Part shown: in pieces, positions 1-6,164 of the stretch
Layout: every line of letters begins with the position of its first letter
Position numbering within the stretch: the stretch's first letter is position 1
Origin: Halococcus saccharolyticus DSM 5350
Lineage (GTDB): Archaea; Halobacteriota; Halobacteria; Halobacteriales; Halococcaceae
DNA: 64,000 bases
Direction: 5' to 3'
NCBI RefSeq assembly: GCF_000336915.1
Contig: NZ_AOMD01000011.1
Span: 36,946 to 100,945 of the forward strand
Translations under genes and position numbers: made by a program
Notes under the pieces: model-generated
Told to the model about the DNA's origin: nothing
The model's database searches: none
What the model saw: the letters and a program-made list of their open reading frames with translations, nothing else

Positions 1-1200
1 CTCGTTGTCCGGTACCCACACGTCCGGCGCTTCCATCCCCTGCAGGCCGCTCGCGCGATCAACATCTTCTACTACTACGCCGAGAAGGCGATGGACTACG
101 CTGGCGAGGCCAGCAATCCGAGTGCTACCGGCCAAAATCTCTACACCGTCCGGGAGCCGATGGGCGTCGCGGGCCTGATCGTGCCGTGGAACTACCCGAT
201 CGCGATCCCCTCCTGGAAGATGGCCCCCGCGCTTGCGACGGGCAACACCGTGGTCTGTAAGCTCTCGCGGGACGCCCCGACGGTCTTTTTGAAGGTCACG
301 GAGTGTCTCGCCGAGGCTGCCGAGGCGGTCGACGCCCCCGATGGTGTCGTCAACGTCCTGACCGGGAGCGGCAGCGAAATCGGCACCCCGATCGTCGAAC
401 ACGACGAGGTCGACGCAGTCTCCTTCACGGGGAGCCGGTCGGTCGGAGACATGATTTACGAGCAGGCCACCGACGCCCACAAGCGCGTCCAGACCGAACT
501 CGGCTCGAAAAATCCCACCGTCGTGACCGAGAGCGCCGACGTCAAGGAGGCAGCCCAGATCGTCGGCGGCGGTGCATTCGGCGTCACCGGCCAGGCGTGT
601 ACGGCGACCGAGCGAGTGATCGTCCACGAGTCGATCGAAGAGGAGTTCGTCGACGCCCTCTGTGAGTACGCCGAGTCGATCGAGATCGGTCCCGCTCTCG
701 ACGGGGCGGACATGGGTCCCCAGGCGAACGAGGGCGAGCTCGAAGGCACCCTCGACGACGTCGAGACTGCCAAAGAGGAAGGCGCGACCGTCGAGTACGG
801 TGGCAGCCGGCCCGACGGCGACGAGTACGAGAACGGCTACTTCGTCGAACCGACGATCCTCTCTGGCCTCGATTCGGATGCGACCGTGATGCAGGAGGAG
901 GTGTTCGGTCCCTTCGTCGGGATCATGACCGTGAGCGATCTCGACGAGGCAATCGAGCTGGCGAACGACGTCGAGTTCGGACTGGCGGCCGGGATCGTCA
1001 CCAATGACCACACGCAGGCTAACCGCTTCGTCGACGAGGTCGACTTCGGCGTCGTGAAGGTCAACGAGGCCACCACCGGCCTCGAACTCCACGTTCCCTT
1101 CGGCGGGATGAACGCCTCTTCCTCCGAGACCTACCGCGAGCAGGGCGAGGAGGGGATGGACTACTTCACCATCATCAAAACCGTCTACGACAACTATTAA
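1..1200 (+). CDS. NAD(P)-dependent aldehyde dehydrogenase, 5' end missing
   Basis: C-terminal 399 residues or so of an aldehyde dehydrogenase running off the left edge. Visible hallmarks are PWNYP (about residue 62), FTGS, the catalytic Glu in TELG, the nucleophilic Cys in GQACTATERV and EEVFGPF. The HVPFGGM segment and KTVYDNY ending resemble haloarchaeal 2,5-dioxovalerate (alpha-ketoglutarate semialdehyde) dehydrogenases of pentose oxidation; the substrate is only inferred. Two normally conserved spots deviate: CKLS where KPA is usual, and ELGS where ELGG is usual. The first 14 or so codons do not read like the family, although the frame stays open to the edge, so the gene may be rearranged there. 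A 3' repeat element follows directly. Confidence 0.85.
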   Translation, partial: LVVRYPHVRRFHPLQAARAINIFYYYAEKAMDYAGEASNPSATGQNLYTVREPMGVAGLIVPWNYPIAIPSWKMAPALATGNTVVCKLSRDAPTVFLKVTECLAEAAEAVDAPDGVVNVLTGSGSEIGTPIVEHDEVDAVSFTGSRSVGDMIYEQATDAHKRVQTELGSKNPTVVTESADVKEAAQIVGGGAFGVTGQACTATERVIVHESIEEEFVDALCEYAESIEIGPALDGADMGPQANEGELEGTLDDVETAKEEGATVEYGGSRPDGDEYENGYFVEPTILSGLDSDATVMQEEVFGPFVGIMTVSDLDEAIELANDVEFGLAAGIVTNDHTQANRFVDEVDFGVVKVNEATTGLELHVPFGGMNASSSETYREQGEEGMDYFTIIKTVYDNY

Positions 1201-1466
1201 GACCCACTTTTTTGGACGGGGGAATCGCGCTCGCTGCGCTCGCGCTCAACCCCCGTCCAAAAACCTGGACTAAAAACACCTGCTCACTCCCTCGCTCCGC
1301 TCGGTCGCTTCGCGGTAGAACTGCTGGCGCTCTCCGCGACCGCCCCGCAACCGTACAGCACCGCAGAAGCCCTCACTCGCTTCGCTCGTTCGCCCTTCAT
1401 CCACCAGGCTCGCACCGCGGCTGCACCGCCACCGCGCCGCCGCCGCAACCGCCTGCGGCGGTCGCG
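1201..1466 (+). repeat. Dispersed gene-end repeat element, copy 1
   Basis: Noncoding stretch starting one base after the aldehyde dehydrogenase stop. A T-tract (1208-1213) leads into an inverted repeat whose 14-base arms are TTTTTGGACGGGGG (1209-1222) and CCCCCGTCCAAAAA (1250-1263). Then come CTGGACTAAAAACACC and a tail with GAAGCCCTC (about 1365) and TCGCCCTTCATCCACCAGG (1390-1408). The same blocks in the same order recur at 62926-63283, and a shortened copy lies at 16768-16870. The T-tract could terminate transcription of the gene upstream. ORFs across it look spurious (Arg/Ser/Pro-rich). Confidence 0.75.
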
Positions 1467-1934
1467 TCAGTCGTCACCGAGGGTGGCTCTGCCAGACCCG
1501 GGTCCCGAGCACAGAACAGGGACGACCCGGATCACGACGTACAGCCCCGCGGTCGCGATCGCTGTCTGGACGAAGGCGGCGACGAGAAACGAGGGGATGG
1601 TCAAAATCCTGAAGACGCTGAACGGCAGCGCAACGAGGGTAGCGAGACCGACCCAGGCGAGAACCGGAACCGCGACCACGGTACTCTCGTCGAGGAGCCC
1701 TCGGAGGTCACCCGACAAGCGGATCGGTCGGGTTTCGCGGGCGAGGGCGACACCGCGGGAGACCACGAACACCGCCGCCGTGGCGGTTCCGACGATCCGA
1801 AACCCGGTCGAGAGCGTCCCGAGAAACGACCCACTCGCGATCGCTGCGACGAGCGCACCCAGCACGTACCACGCAGACAGCAGTCCACCGAGGGGAACAC
1901 TCTCTTTGAGCAGGCGACGGGAGTCGAGTGACAT
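1467..1934 (-). CDS. Small polytopic membrane protein of unknown function
   Basis: 155 residues, not recognised. Four or so hydrophobic segments are visible (around SAWYVLGALVAAIA, VGTATAAVFVV, VAVPVLAWVGLATLVAL and FLVAAFVQTAIATAGLYVV). They are joined by a charged loop (SRGVALARETRPIRLSGD). I chose the ATG at 1934 because an AT-rich box (GGATTATTTTTC on the minus strand, about 1956-1967) sits about 27 bases upstream, the haloarchaeal TATA spacing. A longer start at 1988 would lie upstream of that box. It converges on the aldehyde dehydrogenase with repeat copy 1 between them. Confidence 0.7.
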   Translation of the reverse strand: MSLDSRRLLKESVPLGGLLSAWYVLGALVAAIASGSFLGTLSTGFRIVGTATAAVFVVSRGVALARETRPIRLSGDLRGLLDESTVVAVPVLAWVGLATLVALPFSVFRILTIPSFLVAAFVQTAIATAGLYVVIRVVPVLCSGPGSGRATLGDD

Positions 1935-2053
1935 ACACCTCCATGCTGTCAGAGAAAAATAATCCCATCGATCAAGCGACGGTTCCAACGTCGGTTCCGG
2001 GTTTCGAGTGCAGGCAACAGCGGTGAGATGGCTGCGGACGATAGTACCGTGCC

Positions 2054-2182
2054 ATGACCACGAACAGCGAGGAAATCGGCTGCCGGCAGTCCGCTACCGA
2101 CCGCGCCCGCGGGTCGGTCGTCCTGCTTTCCGGGATGACCGACGCCGGGAGTGCGCCGATGGTCGGGGAGGGTTGGCGATGA
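2054..2182 (+). CDS. Possible 42-residue upstream ORF coupled to the next gene
   Basis: A short ORF beginning MTTNSEEIGCRQ whose TGA stop overlaps the ATG of the following membrane protein gene (ATGA at 2179-2182). That arrangement is typical of translationally coupled archaeal pairs. I recognise no motif, and nothing but the overlap supports it. The alternative is that the following gene starts upstream at the GTG at 2008 in another frame, or that this ORF is chance. Confidence 0.25.
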   Translation: MTTNSEEIGCRQSATDRARGSVVLLSGMTDAGSAPMVGEGWR

Positions 2183-3210
2183 GCGACGCAGCATCGAACG
2201 GGTCGATCCGCGACCGGAGTGGCGGCGACCGGCTTCGGCTGTGGCTCCTGCTCGATGCGGATCGGCGGTTGCTCACGGGACTGCTCACGTTCGGGCTCTT
2301 CCTCACGATCATGATCGTCGGCGCGATCAACACGACGCCACTCCGAGTGATGGTGCGCGAGGGAACCCATCTCGAACGCCTGTTCCAGTCGTTCACGATG
2401 TCGCTGATCACGGGGATCACCATCGTCGTCGGGCTCAATCAGCTCGTCCTCTCACAGGAAATGGGATCGCTCGACGAACAGCGCGACCGGATGGCCGGGG
2501 CGATGGAGTTCCGTCTCGACGCCGAGGAGCTGATCGGCTCGGTCACGTCCCCCGAACCCGGCTCGTTCATGCGAACGTTCGTCACCTCGTGCACCGACCA
2601 CGGGACGAAGCTTCAAAGCGTGACGGACGGAAACACGGACCGCGAGCTTCGGGACGACATCGCGGACCTCGTCGACCGACTCCACGCACAATCAGCCGCA
2701 GTCGACGACCGGCTGGACGACGCTCAGTTCGGCCGTTTCGAGGTCGTGCGGGCAATCCTGAACTACAACTACTCGTGGCTGGTGTATCGAACGCGCTCGA
2801 TTCGGGCGGAGCACGCGGAGTCGCTCGACGAGGACGAACGCGCCGCGTTCGACGACCTCGTCGAGGTGCTGGAGCTGTTCGGGCCCGCCCGCCAGCACTT
2901 CAAGGCGCTGTACTTCCGATGGGAGTTGGTGAACTTCTCGCGAACGATCCTCTACATCGGGGTTCCTGCGCTCGCCATCTCGATCCTGTCGCTCGTGTAT
3001 CTGGACCCGAACTCGTTTCCCGGCACGACGGCCGGCGTCGACAACCTCGTTCTGGTCGTCAGCGCCGCCACCGCAGTCGCCGCGACGCCGTTCTTCCTCG
3101 TCGTGGCGTACATCGTTCGACTCGGAACAATCGCGAAGCGAACACTGACTGTCGGACCGTTCGTCCTCCGCGACGCACAGCAGTCCGGGGACCTCGACTT
3201 GGAGGGCTGA
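2179..3210 (+). CDS. Haloarchaeal membrane protein, unknown function
   Basis: 343 residues. Two transmembrane segments lie near the N-terminus (LLTGLLTFGLFLTIMIVGAI; MSLITGITIVVGLNQLVLS). A roughly 150-residue acidic, helical, probably cytoplasmic domain rich in Asp/Glu/Arg follows. Two C-terminal transmembrane segments come after it (ILYIGVPALAISILSLVYL; VVSAATAVAATPFFLVVAYIV). I do not recognise a named family. The start at MSDAASNG removes an Arg/Pro-rich stretch unlike the rest, and its ATG overlaps the TGA of the upstream short ORF. It ends one base before the lipoprotein gene, so the two are probably co-transcribed. Confidence 0.75.
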   Translation: MSDAASNGSIRDRSGGDRLRLWLLLDADRRLLTGLLTFGLFLTIMIVGAINTTPLRVMVREGTHLERLFQSFTMSLITGITIVVGLNQLVLSQEMGSLDEQRDRMAGAMEFRLDAEELIGSVTSPEPGSFMRTFVTSCTDHGTKLQSVTDGNTDRELRDDIADLVDRLHAQSAAVDDRLDDAQFGRFEVVRAILNYNYSWLVYRTRSIRAEHAESLDEDERAAFDDLVEVLELFGPARQHFKALYFRWELVNFSRTILYIGVPALAISILSLVYLDPNSFPGTTAGVDNLVLVVSAATAVAATPFFLVVAYIVRLGTIAKRTLTVGPFVLRDAQQSGDLDLEG

Positions 3211-3211
3211 G

Positions 3212-3730
3212 ATGGGTCGAACCGCCCCCGATACGAAACCGATCGACCGGCGACGGGCACTGTCCCTCCTCGGTAGCGGGCTCGCGGTCGCCGTCGTCGG
3301 CTGTAGCGGACGGAGCACACAGTCGATCGAGTACGAGGAGAACGCCACCGTCGGCGACCTCCCGACCCCGGCCGCGAACGCGTCCGATCCGAGCGTGGCG
3401 ATCGCGGCGAGTGCACGGGCCGAACGCCACGGCGACAGCTACGCCGCCGACCTCGACGCGCTCTCGCTCCGCAGCCACGAACCCGGCGTCACGGACGACT
3501 ACCGGGGTCTGGTGATCGAGGGAATCGTCGAGAACACCGGGAGCGTCACGGTTAGACGCGCCGAAGTCCGGGCCCGGGTTTTTGACACTGACGGCGCGCA
3601 GCTCGGGGTCTATCTCGACAGCACGTCGGACCTCACTGCCGGTACTCGGTGGCGTTTCGATGTCGTCGTGCTTGAAGACCCCGAAACCGTCGGCTCGTAC
3701 GACATCGTGGCGCTCGGATCGCTCGGGTAG
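3212..3730 (+). CDS. Secreted lipoprotein with FxLyD-like domain
   Basis: 172 residues. The N-terminus carries a twin-arginine signal (DRRRALSLLGSG) ending in a lipobox-like VVGC, so it is probably Tat-exported and lipid-anchored at the outer membrane face. The mature part contains GLVIEGIVENTGSVTVRRAEV followed by RWRFDVVV. This is the pattern of FxLyD-type beta-sandwich domains found in many haloarchaeal surface lipoproteins. The ligand is unknown. It starts one base after the membrane protein upstream, suggesting a two-gene unit. Confidence 0.75.
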   Translation: MGRTAPDTKPIDRRRALSLLGSGLAVAVVGCSGRSTQSIEYEENATVGDLPTPAANASDPSVAIAASARAERHGDSYAADLDALSLRSHEPGVTDDYRGLVIEGIVENTGSVTVRRAEVRARVFDTDGAQLGVYLDSTSDLTAGTRWRFDVVVLEDPETVGSYDIVALGSLG

Positions 3731-3795
3731 TCCCCGCCGCGCCGACACGCGGGATGGGACGATGTCCTTTTCACCCACCCACGGCACGAGAGCGC

Positions 3796-4602
3796 ATGAA
3801 GGCAGTCACGCTCGGTCCCGAAGGAACCTACTCCCATCGGGCGGCAGGGGCGATCGCCGACGAGGTCGAGTTCCGCGAATCGGTCACGGGGATCGTGGCG
3901 GCGGTCGCCGACGGCGCGGCCCCGCGGGGCGTGCTCCCGGTCGAGAACAGCATCGAGGGTTCCGTCACCGAGAGCCTCGACGCGCTCACCGAGTACGAGG
4001 TCGCGGTCGTCCGCGAACTCGTCACCCCGATCCGCCACGCGCTGCTCGCCCAGGGCTCCGACTTCGACACCGTAGCGAGTCACTCCCAGGCGCTCGCGCA
4101 GTGTCGGGCGTTCCTCGATGTCGAGTATCCCGACGTCGCGCTCGAAGCGGTCGCCTCCACCGCCCAGGGAGTCGAGCGCGCCCGCGAGGACCCGACGATA
4201 GCGGCGATCGCCCACCCCGACACCGCCGGCGACGACCTCTCGGTGCTCGCCGAGGGGATTCAGGACCAGGCCTCGAACGCCACGCGGTTCGTCGCGATCG
4301 CCCCGCGCGCCGAACGCTCCGAAGCCGGCGGGAAGACCTCGCTCGTCGTCTACCCGAACGACGACTATCCAGGACTTCTGCTCGATCTGCTCGAACCGTT
4401 CGCCGATCGAGGGATCAACCTCACCCGGGCCGAGTCGCGCCCGAGCGGCGAGCGCCTCGGAGATTACGTCTTCCACATCGATGTCGCCGCAGGGCTCTAC
4501 GAGGAGCGCACTCAGGAGGCGGTCGAGGCCATCGAAGCCATCGCTGAGGAGGGCTGGGTCTGCCGGCTCGGCTCCTACGACACCGAACACGTCGTAGCGT
4601 GA
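3796..4602 (+). CDS. pheA: Prephenate dehydratase
   Basis: 268 residues. It converts prephenate to phenylpyruvate in phenylalanine synthesis. The catalytic half starts MKAVTLGPEGTYSHRAA and contains LPVENSIEGSV, SHSQALAQC and the NATRF motif with the catalytic Thr. The C-terminal ACT domain (about residue 185 on) has LLDLLEPFADRGINLTRAES followed by RP, the ESRP motif for feedback binding of phenylalanine. I chose the ATG at 3796 rather than 3754 because homologues begin exactly at MKAVTLGPEG. The free-standing, monofunctional form is usual in archaea. Confidence 0.95.
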   Translation: MKAVTLGPEGTYSHRAAGAIADEVEFRESVTGIVAAVADGAAPRGVLPVENSIEGSVTESLDALTEYEVAVVRELVTPIRHALLAQGSDFDTVASHSQALAQCRAFLDVEYPDVALEAVASTAQGVERAREDPTIAAIAHPDTAGDDLSVLAEGIQDQASNATRFVAIAPRAERSEAGGKTSLVVYPNDDYPGLLLDLLEPFADRGINLTRAESRPSGERLGDYVFHIDVAAGLYEERTQEAVEAIEAIAEEGWVCRLGSYDTEHVVA

Positions 4603-4670
4603 GCGTGTCGTGGGTGCACACTCGGCTACCTGTCAAAGTTAAGTCCATCGCGGGCCTATACGGAACCGCC

Positions 4671-5090
4671 ATGTCACGACGCAACCCCTTCGAGGAGATC
4701 GAGCAAATGTTCGAACGGATGAACCAGCAGCTCGGCCAGTTCAACGACATGCCGGTTCCCGGAACCCAGCAGCTCTCGGTCGACCTCGCCGATCGCGACG
4801 ACGCGTTTGAGGTCACCGCCGACCTGCCCGGCTACGACCGCGAGGACATTGATCTCTCGGTGGCCGACCGCACCCTCCGGATCACCGCCGAGCGCGACGA
4901 ATCCACCGAGGAGGGTGAGGGGAACTACCTCCGGCGCGAGCGCCGCCGTCACTCGGTCAGCCGCACCCTGTCGCTACCCGAGGACGTCGAGGAAGAGGAA
5001 GCGAACGCCACCTATACCAACGGTGTCCTGACGGTGACGCTGCCGAAGGCCACGGATCTCGACGACTCGCGCAGCATCAATATCGACTGA
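4671..5090 (+). CDS. hsp20: Hsp20/alpha-crystallin small heat-shock protein
   Basis: 139 residues. An N-terminal arm (NPFEEIEQMFERMNQQ) is followed by an alpha-crystallin domain with YDREDIDLSVADRTLRITAE. The C-terminal beta-strand (YTNGVLTVTLPKA) completes the fold. It is an ATP-independent chaperone holding unfolded proteins in the cytoplasm. The start at 4671 is set by MSRRNPFEEIEQ homology and by an AT-rich box (AAGTTAAG, about 4637-4644) roughly 30 bases upstream. The longer upstream start adds residues unlike the family. A peroxiredoxin follows, so this is a small stress-protein neighbourhood. Confidence 0.93.
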   Translation: MSRRNPFEEIEQMFERMNQQLGQFNDMPVPGTQQLSVDLADRDDAFEVTADLPGYDREDIDLSVADRTLRITAERDESTEEGEGNYLRRERRRHSVSRTLSLPEDVEEEEANATYTNGVLTVTLPKATDLDDSRSINID

Positions 5091-5127
5091 CCGAGGAAGA
5101 TTTCAGCCTCGACATCGGATCGGGGGT

Positions 5128-5583
5128 ATGACGCTCGCAGCCGGTGACGCCGCGCCAGACGTAACAGCATTCAATCAGGACGGCGACCGCGTCGCGCCCG
5201 CCTTCGACGAGCCCACGGTCGTCTACTTTTACCCGCGCGACGACACCCCTGGCTGTACCATCGAAGCGAACCAATTCGAGCAGGAGTACGAGAGCTACCG
5301 CGAGGCCGGCGTCACGGTCTACGGCGTCTCGACCGATGACGTCGACTCCCACCGCGCGTTCGCCGACCAGGAGGACCTCGATTTCGACCTGCTCGCCGAC
5401 CCCGACGGCGAGGTCGCCGACGCGTTCGGCGTCGACACGTCCAGCGGCGCGGCCGCACGGACGACGTTCGTCATCGACGACGGCGAGATCCAGCGGGTCT
5501 ACACCGGCGTCGATCCCGATGGCCACGCCCGGACGGTGCTCGGGGACACGCTCGATGCGGGCCTCGCGACGCTCGACGACTGA
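5128..5583 (+). CDS. bcp: Peroxiredoxin, Bcp/PrxQ type
   Basis: 151 residues, thioredoxin fold. It reduces hydrogen peroxide and organic peroxides in the cytoplasm using a thiol donor. The signature YFYPRDDTPGCTIEANQF holds the peroxidatic Cys43. The resolving Cys that many PrxQ proteins have five residues later is Asn here, so this is probably a 1-Cys or intermolecular type. Length is normal. It lies 37 bases after hsp20 on the same strand. Confidence 0.93.
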   Translation: MTLAAGDAAPDVTAFNQDGDRVAPAFDEPTVVYFYPRDDTPGCTIEANQFEQEYESYREAGVTVYGVSTDDVDSHRAFADQEDLDFDLLADPDGEVADAFGVDTSSGAAARTTFVIDDGEIQRVYTGVDPDGHARTVLGDTLDAGLATLDD

Positions 5584-5610
5584 GACGGGAAGCGGAGCAA
5601 CGACGTCAAA

Positions 5611-6111
5611 TCAGAGATCAGATGCGATCGTCCGAGCGGTCGCATCGGCGACGGCCCGCCAGTCGTCCGGGCGTTCACCGCCGCGTTTCGGCGGCTCGAG
5701 TTCGAACTCGATCGGCGTGTAGGTGAACCGATCGAGCGCGCCGCTCGCGACCCGACCGACGAACTCGGCGTTTTCCCGTTTCGCGGAGACACCGCCGCTC
5801 GTGAGGTCGTAGTAGCTAGTGAACGCCTGAAAGACGGCAACACGATCGGCGTCGGGTGTGTCGCTTGCGTCGGAAACGTTGTCCCTATCAAGCGCGCCCT
5901 CGGCGAGATGACGAAACAGTTTCGCGGTGTTGTCGGCGGGGTCGGCGCGTCGCCATTCGAGTTCGACGAGTACCCATTCCGCCGAACGGCGGCCGGCGAT
6001 GTCGACCGGCGTTCCCGCGATCCGGCGTTCCGTTTCCCACTTGTAGCTGACGCACCGCTCCGCGAGCATATCACACAGCCGATTCTGGACCGCGGTGGCG
6101 AACGTACCCAC
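5611..6111 (-). CDS. Uncharacterised protein with weak PD-(D/E)XK nuclease-like pattern
   Basis: 166 residues, no firm family. The N-terminal half reads WETERRIAGTPVDIAGRR followed by WVLVELEWRRADPADN. This layout of an early Glu, an Asp, and a beta-strand with E-x-E recalls the PD-(D/E)XK nuclease core, but the expected Lys is absent (ELEW), so it could be inactive or unrelated. KLFRHLAEGAL after it resembles the helix that follows such cores. The C-terminal half mentions no known motif. It is convergent with bcp and followed by leuS on its upstream side. Confidence 0.6.
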   Translation of the reverse strand: MGTFATAVQNRLCDMLAERCVSYKWETERRIAGTPVDIAGRRSAEWVLVELEWRRADPADNTAKLFRHLAEGALDRDNVSDASDTPDADRVAVFQAFTSYYDLTSGGVSAKRENAEFVGRVASGALDRFTYTPIEFELEPPKRGGERPDDWRAVADATARTIASDL

Positions 6112-6164
6112 GAGCTCGTGCAGTCGCCCATCACTCCTTTATTTTTTGGCGGCCACTGTGCGGA

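Noticed and set aside
1212-1931. 239-codon ORF downstream of aldehyde dehydrogenase
   Set aside because: Translation of the repeat element and the mirror of the small membrane protein; Arg/Pro-rich.
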